A stretch of DNA of 64,000 bases from Actinoplanes ianthinogenes (GCF_018324205.1 NZ_AP023356.1:1426001-1490000), one strand, 5' to 3'. Positions 51,211 through 59,804 are shown, counted from the stretch's first letter. Program-made: numbers and translations. Notes: a model not told the origin generated them from the letters alone.

Positions 51211-51227
51211 TGGTGAACGTTAACAAC
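51211..51227 (+). promoter_or_regulatory. LacI-like operator half-sites upstream of the GH51 gene
   Basis: TGGTGAACGTTAACAAC is centred on the palindrome AACGTT, with partial symmetry outside it. LacI-family sugar regulators bind similar AACGTT-centred sites, so sugar control of the arabinan operon is possible. It lies about 60 bp before the -35. Confidence 0.3.
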
Positions 51228-51285
51228 AGAACCGCATGGTGCGCCAGAGGGGTTTTTCGGCAGGCAGGACATCGACGCGATCCTC

Positions 51286-51315
51286 TTGACAGGACGATCG
51301 ATGTTTGCGTACACA
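51286..51315 (+). promoter_or_regulatory. Promoter of the GH51-GH43 operon
   Basis: TTGACA (51286-51291) and TACACA (51310-51315) are separated by 18 bp. The -35 is a perfect consensus and the -10 matches four of six positions. It lies 75 bp before the GH51 ATG. The best consensus promoter in the window. Confidence 0.65.
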
Positions 51316-51390
51316 TTGCAGAGCTTCCGACACCGAAACATCCCCGACACATCCCCACGTTGCGTCTCCACCCGCACCGGAGGACCCCTC

Positions 51391-53853
51391 ATGCCACACA
51401 TCAGAGCCCGTTTGATCGGAGCGGCGGCCGTGCTGGTCTCGCTGCCGCTCGCGGTCGCCCCGCCGGTCGCCGCGTCCGCGGTCGAGCCGGACTACACGAT
51501 CAAGGTCAGCCCGGACGCCACCGGCGCGAAGATCTCGAAGTCGATGTACGGCGTCTTCTTCGAGGACATCAACTACGCGGCCGACGGCGGTCTCTACGCC
51601 GAGCTGGTCCGCAACCGCTCGTTCGAGTTCACTGCGACCGACGCGAACGGCTTCAACGGCCTGACCGCCTGGACCGTCGACGGCACGGCCACCGTGGTGA
51701 ACGACGACCAGCGGCTCAACGAGCGCAACCGGAACTATCTGTCGCTGAACGGCAGCGTCACCAACGCCGGGTACAACAGCGGCATCGCCGTACAAAAATC
51801 TGATTTGTACGATTTTTCGATCTGGGCCCGTGGCTCCGCGACGCTGACGATCACCCTGACCGGTGCCGCGCCCCTCACGATCACGACGAGCGGTGACGCC
51901 TGGCGGAAATACACCGGGCTGCTGCGCGGGACGGCCACCTCCGACCGCGGCCGGCTGAGCGTCTCCAGCAGCGCGCCGGTCAAGATCGACGAGGTCTCGC
52001 TGTTCCCGCGCGACACCTACAAGGGCCGCAAGAACGGCCTGCGCGCCGACCTGGCCGAGAAGATCGCGGCGCTGCACCCGGGCTTCGTCCGGTTCCCCGG
52101 CGGCTGCCTGGTCAACACCGGCAGCATGTACCCCTACGACGCGGCGAACAACTACCCGCGGGCCCGGTCCTACCAGTGGAAGGACACCGTCGGGGCGGTC
52201 GAGACCCGTGCCACCAACAAGAACTTCTGGGGCTACAACGCCTCCTACGGCCTCGGCTACTACGAGTACTTCCAGTTCGCCGAGGACATCGGCGCGATGC
52301 CGCTGCCGGTGCTGCCGGCGCTGGTCACCGGCTGTGGGCAGAACCGCGCCACGGTCGACGAGGCGCTGCTCCAGAAGTACATCCAGGACACCCTGGACCT
52401 GATCGAGTTCGCGAACGGGCCGGTCACCTCGACCTGGGGCAGGGTCCGCGCGCAGATGGGGCACCCGAAGCCGTTCGGCCTGACCACGGTCGCCATCGGC
52501 AACGAGGAGAACCTGCCCGAGGAGTACTTCGCGAACTTCGTCAAGTTCGAGGACGCGATCAAGGCCAAGTACCCGTCGATCACCGTGATCAGCAACTCCG
52601 GGCCGGACGACCAGGGCGGCACGTTCGAGAACCTGTGGGCCAAGAACAAGGCCAACGGCACCGACATGGTCGACGAGCACTACTACAACAGCCCGGCCTG
52701 GTTCCTCCAGAACAACAACCGGTACGACTCGTACGACCGCAACGGTCCCAAGGTCTTCCTCGGTGAGTACGCCTCGCTGGACGCCAAGTTCGCCAACTCG
52801 CTGGCCGAGGCGGCCTACATGACCGGTCTGGAGCGCAACGCCGACGTGGTGAAGATGGCGTCCTACGCGCCGCTGCTCGCCAACATCGACAACGTGCAGT
52901 GGAAGCCGGACATGATCTGGTTCGACAACGACGAGTCGTGGGGCTCGACCAGCTACCAGATGCAGAAGCTGTTCATGAACAACGTCGGCGACCGGGTGGT
53001 GCCGAGCGCGGTCAGCGGCGGCGGCGTGCAGCTGCCCAAGCCGATCACCGGCGCGATCGGGCTCTCCACCTGGCGGACCGCGGCCACCTACGACGACGTC
53101 AAGGTGACCAGGCCGGACGGCACGGTGCTATTCAGCGACGACTTCGGTGACGGCAACGCCGACGGCTGGACCCCGGTGGCGAACCGCGGCACCTGGACCG
53201 TGGCGAACGGCGGCTACGCCCAGACGACCACGGACACCGAGGACACCATGGTCAAGGCGGCGACGATCACCGACACCGACTACGACTACACGCTGAAGGC
53301 GACCAAGCAGGCCGGCGCCGAGGGCTTCCTGGTCGCGTTCGGCATCCAGCAGACCGGCAACTTCTACTGGTGGAACCTGGGCGGCTGGAACAACACCCAG
53401 GGCGCCGTCGAGAAGGGGATCACCTCCGCCAAGGAGCAGCTGCTCACCAAGCCGAACACGATCACCACCGGGCAGACCTACGACCTCAAGATCCAAGTAC
53501 GGGGTACGAAGGTGACGCTGTTCCTGGACGGCGTCGAGTGGGGCAGCTTCGACGACAACGCGGTCACCGAGCCGTTCGCGCAGGTCGTCACCACCGACAC
53601 GAAGACCGGCGAGCTGATCGTCAAGGTGGTCAACGCCCAGGACAAGGCGGCCGTCACCAAGATCGATCTTGGCGGCCGGAAGGTCGCGGGCACGGCGAAG
53701 ATGACCGTCCTGACCGGCGACCCGGCCGAGCAGAACACCCGCACGGCCGAACCGATCCAGCCGGTCACCAGCACCATCCGCGGCGTCTCGTCGAGCTTCA
53801 CCCGCGAGTTCCCGGCGAACTCGGTCACCTTCCTGCGCATCCGGACCCGATGA
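51391..53853 (+). CDS. Alpha-L-arabinofuranosidase, GH51 with an inserted beta-sandwich
   Basis: This encodes 820 residues, with a signal peptide (about 1-30, cleaved near AASA). The GH51 barrel is interrupted by a LamG/CBM66-like domain (about 575-735, SDDFGDGNADGWTPVANRGTW in part). The acid/base is E372 in AIGNEENLPEE and the nucleophile E459 in FLGEYASLD. It releases arabinose from arabinan and arabinoxylan outside the cell. GGAGG precedes the ATG. The next gene, a GH43 enzyme, starts 11 bp after its stop, so the two share a transcript. Confidence 0.95.
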   Translation: MPHIRARLIGAAAVLVSLPLAVAPPVAASAVEPDYTIKVSPDATGAKISKSMYGVFFEDINYAADGGLYAELVRNRSFEFTATDANGFNGLTAWTVDGTATVVNDDQRLNERNRNYLSLNGSVTNAGYNSGIAVQKSDLYDFSIWARGSATLTITLTGAAPLTITTSGDAWRKYTGLLRGTATSDRGRLSVSSSAPVKIDEVSLFPRDTYKGRKNGLRADLAEKIAALHPGFVRFPGGCLVNTGSMYPYDAANNYPRARSYQWKDTVGAVETRATNKNFWGYNASYGLGYYEYFQFAEDIGAMPLPVLPALVTGCGQNRATVDEALLQKYIQDTLDLIEFANGPVTSTWGRVRAQMGHPKPFGLTTVAIGNEENLPEEYFANFVKFEDAIKAKYPSITVISNSGPDDQGGTFENLWAKNKANGTDMVDEHYYNSPAWFLQNNNRYDSYDRNGPKVFLGEYASLDAKFANSLAEAAYMTGLERNADVVKMASYAPLLANIDNVQWKPDMIWFDNDESWGSTSYQMQKLFMNNVGDRVVPSAVSGGGVQLPKPITGAIGLSTWRTAATYDDVKVTRPDGTVLFSDDFGDGNADGWTPVANRGTWTVANGGYAQTTTDTEDTMVKAATITDTDYDYTLKATKQAGAEGFLVAFGIQQTGNFYWWNLGGWNNTQGAVEKGITSAKEQLLTKPNTITTGQTYDLKIQVRGTKVTLFLDGVEWGSFDDNAVTEPFAQVVTTDTKTGELIVKVVNAQDKAAVTKIDLGGRKVAGTAKMTVLTGDPAEQNTRTAEPIQPVTSTIRGVSSSFTREFPANSVTFLRIRTR
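51789..51811 (+). promoter_or_regulatory. Inverted repeat CGTACAAA / TTTGTACG inside the GH51 gene
   Basis: Perfect 8-bp arms (51789-51796 and 51804-51811) with a 7-nt spacer form a very AT-rich island in GC-rich coding DNA (residues about 134-141). AraR of Bacillus binds a TTTGTAC/GTACAAA palindrome; here the arms point the other way. It may be an internal operator or chance, supported by TACAAAAT repeats elsewhere. Confidence 0.35.
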
Positions 53854-53864
53854 GGAGCCCAGCC

Positions 53865-55283
53865 ATGAATCGTCGGACTCTCCTTCTGGGCGGCGCCGCC
53901 GGTGCGCTCGCCACCGTTCTGCCGGCCGCCGCTCTGCTGAGCGCCGCCGAGGGCGCGCCGCACGCCGACCCGGTTGTCAGCGACGCCGAGATCTACGGCG
54001 TGCCCACCACCCAGCCGCTGGTCAGTCAGCGGGCCGACCCGTTCATCAGCGAGCGGATCAACGGCAAGTACTACTTCACCGGCTCGGTCCCCTCCTACGA
54101 CCGCGTCGTGCTGCGCGGCTCCACCACCCTGGCCGGGCTGACCGACGCGACCGAGACCACCATCTGGACGCGCCCGGCCGGCGGCAAGATGGGCGGTTTC
54201 GTCTGGGCGCCGGAGCTGCACCGGATCGACGGCAAGTGGTACATCTACTTCACCAGCAGCGACGCCGACGACATCTGGCACATCCGGCCGTTCGTCCTGG
54301 AGTCGTCGCTGGCCGACCCGCTCGACCCGGCCGGCTGGTCGGTGAAGGGCGAGATCGCTCTGGAGTGGGACAGCTTCGCGCTGGACGCGACCACGTTCAG
54401 CCACCGGGGCAAGCGGTACCTGCTGTGGGCGCAGAGCGAGCCGGAGATCGCGGTGAACTCCAGCGTCTACATCGCCGAGATGGCGAACCCGTGGACGCTG
54501 AAGTCGAAGCCGACCCGGCTCACCACGCCCACCAAGTCGTGGGAGATCCAGGGCTACAAGGTGAACGAGGGGCCGGCGGTGCTGGTCCGCAACGGGCGGG
54601 TGTTCCTGACCTACTCGGCCAGCGCCACCGACGCCAACTACTGCATGGGGCTGCTCACCGCGTCCGCCTCGGCGAACCTGCTGGACCGGGACAGTTGGAC
54701 GAAGAGCCCGGACCCGATCTTCGTGAGCAACGATGAGACGAAGCGCTGGGGTCCCGGGCACAACTCGTTCACCGTGGCCGAGGACGGTAAGACCGACGTG
54801 CTGGTCTACCACGCCCGTGACTACAAGCAGATCACCGGCGACCCGCTGTACGACCCGAACCGCCACGCCCGGGTGCAGAAGCTTTACTGGCACCCGGACG
54901 GCACGCCGCTGTTCGGGGTGCCGGTGGGCGACGGCGGCCCGATCGTCCGCCTGAACGTCCGTGACTCCCGGAACACCTTCGTGCACCACGCTGGCACGGC
55001 GGTCCAGGTCGCCCCGGCGCCGCGTGACCTGGGCGCCACCCAGTTCCGCTTCGTAGCCGCCGCCGACGGCACCGAAACCATCCAGTCCGTCGACCAGCCC
55101 TCCCTGTTCCTCACCATCAACGGCACCGCGGTGACCCTCACCGCCACCGCCACCCCGATCCGCCGGATCCCCACCCGGGGAGGCATCACCATCCGCACCG
55201 CCGCCGACCCGGCCCGCTTCCTGAAGGTCACCGCCGGCACGGTAACCACCGCCACCTCCGGCACCGTCTTCCAGCTGAGCTGA
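53865..55283 (+). CDS. GH43 family glycoside hydrolase with C-terminal AbfB-like domain
   Basis: This encodes 472 residues, with a Tat signal (MNRRTLLLGGAAGALATVL in part). The five-blade GH43 propeller has the catalytic base D58 (SQRADPFI), D174 (ALDATTF) as the modulating residue and E235 (KVNEGPAV) as the acid. A C-terminal beta-trefoil (about 360-472) resembles the AbfB arabinofuranose-binding module. Likely activities are alpha-L-arabinofuranosidase, arabinanase or beta-xylosidase. GAGGAG precedes the ATG. It completes the arabinan operon with GH51 and is followed by a strong terminator. Confidence 0.93.
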   Translation: MNRRTLLLGGAAGALATVLPAAALLSAAEGAPHADPVVSDAEIYGVPTTQPLVSQRADPFISERINGKYYFTGSVPSYDRVVLRGSTTLAGLTDATETTIWTRPAGGKMGGFVWAPELHRIDGKWYIYFTSSDADDIWHIRPFVLESSLADPLDPAGWSVKGEIALEWDSFALDATTFSHRGKRYLLWAQSEPEIAVNSSVYIAEMANPWTLKSKPTRLTTPTKSWEIQGYKVNEGPAVLVRNGRVFLTYSASATDANYCMGLLTASASANLLDRDSWTKSPDPIFVSNDETKRWGPGHNSFTVAEDGKTDVLVYHARDYKQITGDPLYDPNRHARVQKLYWHPDGTPLFGVPVGDGGPIVRLNVRDSRNTFVHHAGTAVQVAPAPRDLGATQFRFVAAADGTETIQSVDQPSLFLTINGTAVTLTATATPIRRIPTRGGITIRTAADPARFLKVTAGTVTTATSGTVFQLS

Positions 55284-55288
55284 ACCCC

Positions 55289-55323
55289 GTCGCCGGCAGC
55301 CCACCCTCCGGGCTGCCGGCGAC
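55289..55323 (+). terminator. Intrinsic terminator of the GH51-GH43 operon
   Basis: GTCGCCGGCAGCCC and GGGCTGCCGGCGAC form a perfect 14-bp stem around an ACCCTCC loop just after the GH43 stop. It is the strongest stem-loop in the window. Confidence 0.85.
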
Positions 55324-55480
55324 CTCCAACCCCGACACACGCTCCCGGGACAGCCGGCAACTTCAGACCCAACCCACCCTCCGGGCAACCGGCAACCTCA
55401 AACCCGGCGCACCCTCCGGGCAACCCAAAACCCAGCCCACCCTCCGGGCAGCCCGCAACCTCACACCAAGCCCACCCGTG
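55301..55480. repeat. Tandem partial copies of the GH43 terminator
   Basis: CCCACCCTCCGGGC and CGCACCCTCCGGGC recur near 55300, 55375, 55405 and 55438, followed by CAACC or CAGCC and CAACCTCA-type segments. These are degraded copies of the terminator's loop and right arm, spaced 30-75 bp. The tract fills the gap to the convergent DesR gene. Confidence 0.7.
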
Positions 55481-55524
55481 AAACCTCACACCCTCCCTTC
55501 CGGAGCCCTCGGCCTCCGACTACC

Positions 55525-56127
55525 TCAGATCCAGCCCTCCACCCAGGCGCGATGAGCGGCGGCATGCCGGGTGTCAGCGCCCAACTTGCCCATCACCACC
55601 GACAGATAGTTGCGAACAGTCCCCGGTGCCAAATGCAACGCCGCGGCGATCTCGGCGATCGGCGCCCCGCCCCGAACCACCGCAAGAATCTCCAGCTCAC
55701 GCGCGGTAAGCGGACAGTCATTCTCGCTCAGGGCACTCGCCGCGATCTCCGGGTCGACATAGCGCCCGCCACCGTGCACCGCCCGGATGATCTCAGCAAG
55801 CCTGGCCGCCGGCGTCGTCTTCGGAACGAACCCGCCAATGCCGGCCGCCAACGCCCGGCGCAGCACAGCCGGCCGAGCATGCCGGGTGACCAGCACAACC
55901 GGTATCCCCAACCGGGCCCGAATCGCCGTCGCCGCCTGCAACCCGTCCCCCGGCGGCATCTCCAGGTCGAGCACCGCCAGATCGGGTCGAGTCCGCATCG
56001 CGACCTCAACCGCCCTCTCGCTGTCCGCCGCCTCGCCGACCACCGTGAGGTCCGGCTCTAGAGTCAGCAGCGCAGCCAACGCCCCACGAATCAGGTCCTC
56101 GTCATCAGCAAGCACCAACCGAATCAT
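55525..56127 (-). CDS. DesR-type response regulator (NarL/FixJ family)
   Basis: This encodes 200 residues. The receiver domain has the acidic pair DDE (about 8-10), the phosphorylated D54 in LAVLDLEMP and the lysine in FVPKTT. The LuxR-type helix-turn-helix lies at about 138-195 (LTARELEIL, PIAEIAAALHLAPGTVRNYLS in part). It pairs with the DesK-like kinase gene to the right on the same strand, but a 15-bp repeat tract of about 400 bp lies between them. Its operator is probably the palindrome in the divergent ABC promoter. Confidence 0.92.
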   Translation of the reverse strand: MIRLVLADDEDLIRGALAALLTLEPDLTVVGEAADSERAVEVAMRTRPDLAVLDLEMPPGDGLQAATAIRARLGIPVVLVTRHARPAVLRRALAAGIGGFVPKTTPAARLAEIIRAVHGGGRYVDPEIAASALSENDCPLTARELEILAVVRGGAPIAEIAAALHLAPGTVRNYLSVVMGKLGADTRHAAAHRAWVEGWI

Positions 56128-56642
56128 CAGCAGCCCTCACCCGCCGCCGAATTCCTGTCCCAGCGCACCACCGTCCGCCGCACCACCACCCGCGGCACCA
56201 CCACCCGCCGGGCCACCGCTCGCCGCACCACCACCCGCCGCACCACCGCCCGCCGCACCACCGCCCGCCGCACGACCGCCTGGCGCATCATGCACCGACG
56301 CACCACGGCCAGACGCACCACCGCCGGGCGCGCCATCACCCGGCGCACCACCGCCAGACGCACCACCGCCAGACGCGCCACGACGCGGCGCACCACCGAC
56401 CGCGGCACCACCGCCAGCGCCACCACCAGGAGGCACCACCGACCGCGGCACCACCGAAAGGCGCACCACCGCCAGAGGCACCAGGGACCGCGGCGCCACC
56501 GAGAGGCGCGCCACCGCCGGGCGCGCCACCGCCGGGCGCGCCACCGCCGGACGCACCACCGCCCGCCGCATCGTCGAGGGCCACACGCTGCGCCGGGAAC
56601 GCTGACAAGCGGCGCGCGCCCCGCCGCTGCTCACTGTTCGGA
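56128..56642. other. Repeat-filled gap between the DesK and DesR genes
   Basis: The two-component genes are normally adjacent or overlapping. Here 515 bp separate them, and most of that is the 15-bp tandem repeat described next. Open frames on both strands through it (Gly/Ala-rich on one, Arg/Val-rich on the other) are composition artefacts. Confidence 0.7.
56164..56569. repeat. 15-bp tandem repeat array, about 27 units, between desK and desR
   Basis: Units of the type CGCACCACCGCCNGN run from 56164 to 56569, with variants such as CGCGCCACCGCCGGG. Several consecutive units are identical. Because 15 is a multiple of three, both strands are open throughout. The array lies within one transcription unit, downstream of the kinase gene, and adds a long untranslated stretch between the coding regions. 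Confidence 0.85.
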
Positions 56643-57797
56643 TCATCGGGCGAGCGTCTCGGGGACAGCCGCATCGACGGTGAAACGGTCCGCCGTCCGG
56701 GTGGCCTGCAGGTGGCCGCCCACCGCCGCGATACGCTCCCGCAACCCGGCCAGCCCGCCGTCCGGCCCGGCCCGGGCATCCAGCGGCGCATCGTTGGCGA
56801 ACCGCAGCGCCACCCCGCCGTCCCGTGCGGTCAGCGAAATCTCGCAGCGACGTGCGGCGCTGTGCCGAAGGACATTCGTGGTGCACTCCCGGACCACCAG
56901 GCCGAGCAGATTCTCCATGGCGGGCGGCAGCCCAGGCAGCCCGTCGGCCGGAGCGATCGAGGATCTGATCCCGGCCGCGTCGAGAACCCGGGCGGCGTTG
57001 GCAATCTCCGTCTCCAGCGACACCGCACGATAGCCCTGGACCAGCTCGCGGGTGTCCCCGAGCGCCTGCCGGGCCAGCGCCTGCACGTCGCGCATCTCTG
57101 CCAGGGCGCGGGCCGGATCGGTCTGGGCCAGCCGCTCGGCCAGCTCGCTCTTGAGCGCGATGACCTGAAGGTGGTGGCCCTGGATGTCGTGCAACTCCGC
57201 CGCGAACCGCTGTCGCTCACCGGTCACCGCGGCGCTCCGCTCCGCCCGGCGGGCCCGCTCGATGCGCTCCGCCACCTCACACATCCACACCTGCGCGTAG
57301 AGCGCGGCGGCGCACAGCACGGTGATCCCGGCATCCGTCAGGGCGGCCCGCAACGCGGCCGGTCCGATCGACCGGGAGCCGGCGAGCACGATGCCGAAAG
57401 CCAGGAGCCCGCCGACCGGCAGAACCATCCACCGCCTCGATCCCGAGCCGGCCAGCACCGCGGCGATCAGGGCGGCCAGCGGCAGCGCCCAGGGGAACCC
57501 GCCGACACCGATGACGTGGGCACCGAGCAGAATGCCGGCCGCGCCCGCCCCGGCCACGACGATCAGCCCGGCCGGTGGGACAGGCGTGCCCAGCACCGGC
57601 ACCGCGAAGAGCCCGCCGGCCACCGCACAGACCAGCAGCAACACCACGAACACCAGCCCGCGGGCGGCCTGCGCCGGCACCGCGGACAGGTCGACGCCGA
57701 GGATCACCACGACCGCGAGCAGGCAGCCGATCACAGTCCACCAGGTAAGCCGGCGGAGCGCGGTCAGCCCAACGGCGTGGTCGGTCGATGCGGTCAC
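56643..57797 (-). CDS. DesK-type sensor histidine kinase
   Basis: This encodes 384 residues from GTG 57797. About five to six hydrophobic helices (12-175) are followed by a HisKA_3 dimerisation domain with the phosphorylated H203 in AAELHDIQGHHLQ and an HATPase domain: GLVVRECTTNVLRHS (N box), and the G box near GLAGLRERIAAVGG. No separate sensor domain is seen, so it likely senses membrane state or a hydrophobic ligand. It faces an ABC exporter gene across 126 bp. Confidence 0.92.
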   Translation of the reverse strand: MTASTDHAVGLTALRRLTWWTVIGCLLAVVVILGVDLSAVPAQAARGLVFVVLLLVCAVAGGLFAVPVLGTPVPPAGLIVVAGAGAAGILLGAHVIGVGGFPWALPLAALIAAVLAGSGSRRWMVLPVGGLLAFGIVLAGSRSIGPAALRAALTDAGITVLCAAALYAQVWMCEVAERIERARRAERSAAVTGERQRFAAELHDIQGHHLQVIALKSELAERLAQTDPARALAEMRDVQALARQALGDTRELVQGYRAVSLETEIANAARVLDAAGIRSSIAPADGLPGLPPAMENLLGLVVRECTTNVLRHSAARRCEISLTARDGGVALRFANDAPLDARAGPDGGLAGLRERIAAVGGHLQATRTADRFTVDAAVPETLAR

Positions 57798-57849
57798 GCC
57801 ACCATGATGCGGGCTGGTCACCCGGCGGCGCCCGTCCCGGGAGCACATT

Positions 57850-57865
57850 GATGACATCTGTCATC
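57850..57865. promoter_or_regulatory. DesR-type operator GATGACA-TC-TGTCATC
   Basis: Perfect 7-bp arms with a 2-nt centre lie in the divergent promoter region between the kinase and ABC genes. LuxR-type response regulators beside ABC exporters typically bind such ATGACA-N2-TGTCAT palindromes, so this is the likely DesR target. Confidence 0.55.
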
Positions 57866-57923
57866 GAACCTGATGCACGAATGCCACTACGGCAACGCCG
57901 GCATTCCGCCGAGACTCGATGGC

Positions 57924-58772
57924 ATGAATCCGATCATGTGTTCCGGCCTCCGGTTCGCCTACGAGCGATCCGAGGTGGTGCGCGGCGTGGATCTGGAGGT
58001 CCGCCCCGGCGAGCTGTTCGCCCTGCTCGGCACGAATGGCGCTGGCAAGACCACCACCATGGACCTGCTGCTCGGGCAGCGCCGGCCCCGGGCGGGCACG
58101 ATCCGACTGCTGGGTCGCGACCCGTGGCACGACCGCCGACGGCTCGCCGCCGAGGTGGGCGTGGCCCCGCAGGAGAGCGGGTGCGCCCCGGAGCTGACCG
58201 TGCTGGAGACGATCCGCCTCTGGCTGCGGCTGCACCGACGCCGCGACGTCCACCGCGCAGCCACCGATCTGCTCGGCGAGGTGCACCTTGAGCACCGGGC
58301 CGAGCTCCGGGTCGGCCGGCTCTCCGGCGGTGAGCGACGCCAGCTCGACCTGGCCGTCGCGCTGTGCGGTCAACCTCGGCTGCTGCTGCTGGACGAGCCG
58401 ACCAGCGGGCTCGATCCGCAGTCGCGGAAACACACCTGGACGCTTCTCCGGTCACTGCGCGAGCGCGGCACGACCATCCTGTTCACCACCCACTATCTGG
58501 AGGAGGCGGAGGCGCTGGCAAACCGGCTCGCCATCATGGACGAGGGCCGGGTGGCGTTCACGGGCACGGTCGCCGACGCGGGCGGCCCCGGCTCCCTGAC
58601 CGGACCTTCCACCACATCGCCGGTTCGGTCACGGAGTCCCAGCCATGAGCCCCTACCCCACACCAGACCACCGAGCGGACCATGCGAGCCCGGCTGCAAA
58701 TCCCCGCTCGACGGCAGCCCTTCAGGCCGACAACGGAAACCCCGCTACACGCGACCACCCCGCACCAGATGA
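57924..58772 (+). CDS. ABC transporter ATP-binding protein with a probable C-terminal frameshift
   Basis: This encodes 282 residues from ATG 57924. Walker A is GTNGAGKTT (36-44), the Q-loop VAPQESG, the signature LSGGERRQ, Walker B LLLLDEPTSG and the H-loop TTHYLEEAE. From about residue 215 the sequence turns Ser/Pro-rich without family character. A second frame of 58364-58648 ends with LPDRTFHHIAGSVTESQP and a TGA overlapping the permease ATG as ATGA, which is how such genes usually couple. A one-base shift near 58580 would restore it. With the permease it forms an ABC-2-type exporter controlled by DesKR. Confidence 0.85.
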   Translation: MNPIMCSGLRFAYERSEVVRGVDLEVRPGELFALLGTNGAGKTTTMDLLLGQRRPRAGTIRLLGRDPWHDRRRLAAEVGVAPQESGCAPELTVLETIRLWLRLHRRRDVHRAATDLLGEVHLEHRAELRVGRLSGGERRQLDLAVALCGQPRLLLLDEPTSGLDPQSRKHTWTLLRSLRERGTTILFTTHYLEEAEALANRLAIMDEGRVAFTGTVADAGGPGSLTGPSTTSPVRSRSPSHEPLPHTRPPSGPCEPGCKSPLDGSPSGRQRKPRYTRPPRTR

Positions 58773-59577
58773 CCGGAAGGCCCGCCGCGGAAGCCCACCC
58801 ACGAACCTTCACATCACCTCCGGACCCCCTGGCACCCGCAGGGTAAGGCGGGTTCCGGTCTGGCTGCTGATTGCCGGGGCCGAGTTCACGCTGCTGCGGC
58901 GGAGCCCCTTCACCCTGGTGATGGGCGCGGTGTTGCCGACCGCGCTGGGGTTGCTGATCCTCTGGGCCGAGGCGGACACCGGCCGGGCCGGCCCGGACGC
59001 CACCGCCGGGCTGCTGCTGGTCACGGTGATCACCCTGACCGGATATGTCTCCGGCACCACCACGCTGGCCGCTCGCCGCCGGCAGTCCGTCCTTCGCCGG
59101 CTGCGGACCAGCGGCGCGTCGGACGCGGCGATCCTGGCCGGCACCCTGGCGCCGTCGGCGGCGCTCACCGTGGCACAGACAGCGCTCCTGCTCGGCATCA
59201 CCGCGTCCGGGGAGGGCTTGGGGCCGGTCACGCCGGGCCCGCTGCTGCTCGCCGTCGTGGGCGGCACCGTCCTCGGGTGCGCTCTGGCAGCACTGACCGC
59301 CGCGTTCACCTCCGCCCCCGAGCTGGCTCAGCTGACCACCTCACCGATCGCCCTGGCCTGGCTGGGCAGCGCCTTGTGGGCCGCCCGGACCCCGCCGGAC
59401 CAGGTACCCACTCTGATGCTGGCGCTCCCGGGCGCGGCGGTGACCCAGCTGTCCCGGATCGCTTGGCAGATCCCGGGCGCCGCCGGCCTGCTACCGGCCA
59501 TCGCCTTGCTGACCTTGCCCGCACTGGCCGCGGTGCCCATAGCCACCCGGCTGTTCCGCTGGGACCCACGCCAGTAG
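58645..59577 (+). CDS. ABC-2 type transporter permease
   Basis: This encodes 310 residues from ATG 58645. The first 70 residues are Pro/Arg-rich, then six hydrophobic helices (VWLLIAGAEFTLLRRSPFTLVMGAVL in part, GLLLVTVITLTGYVSGTTTLA in part, PLLLAVVGGTVLGCALAALTAAF in part, and three more). The layout matches ABC-2 exporters of drugs or lipids. It overlaps the ATPase reading frame by 128 bp, which is more than usual and fits the idea that the ATPase frame is extended by a shift. The true start may be near 58840. Confidence 0.85.
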   Translation: MSPYPTPDHRADHASPAANPRSTAALQADNGNPATRDHPAPDDRKARRGSPPTNLHITSGPPGTRRVRRVPVWLLIAGAEFTLLRRSPFTLVMGAVLPTALGLLILWAEADTGRAGPDATAGLLLVTVITLTGYVSGTTTLAARRRQSVLRRLRTSGASDAAILAGTLAPSAALTVAQTALLLGITASGEGLGPVTPGPLLLAVVGGTVLGCALAALTAAFTSAPELAQLTTSPIALAWLGSALWAARTPPDQVPTLMLALPGAAVTQLSRIAWQIPGAAGLLPAIALLTLPALAAVPIATRLFRWDPRQ

Positions 59578-59729
59578 GCCCAGCCCCTCATTGGCCGCCG
59601 TGGCATCTTGTTGCAGCGCCGCTGGTTCGCTCGGCAATGCCAGACGGACCGGAAACGCGCGACGCTGTCAGCGGGAAGGCCGTCGGGCGATCTCCATCAG
59701 ACGAACCCGCGCACTGCGCTGGCTTGAGG

Positions 59730-59765
59730 TCAGCGGAAGTCCTCCCAGCAGAGGTAGGTGATGCG
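59730..59765 (-). pseudogene. Decayed copy of the 3' end of the Baeyer-Villiger monooxygenase gene
   Basis: The minus-strand 36 bases RITYLCWEDFR-stop match the last 12 codons of the next gene, RTTRLRPEDFW-stop, at 26 of 36 nucleotides including the TGA. It lies 39 bp beyond that gene's stop codon. It looks like a short tandem duplication, now degenerated. The rest of 59578-59804 contains no gene. Confidence 0.5.
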
Positions 59766-59804
59766 AACGAACCGACCACCCTTCGGCACTTCGCCGACTC
59801 CAGG

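Noticed and set aside
56137-57033. Gly/Ala-rich and Arg/Val-rich ORFs in the desK-desR spacer
   Set aside because: Both strands stay open because the unit is 15 bp, a multiple of three. No start with a ribosome site and no domain is visible.
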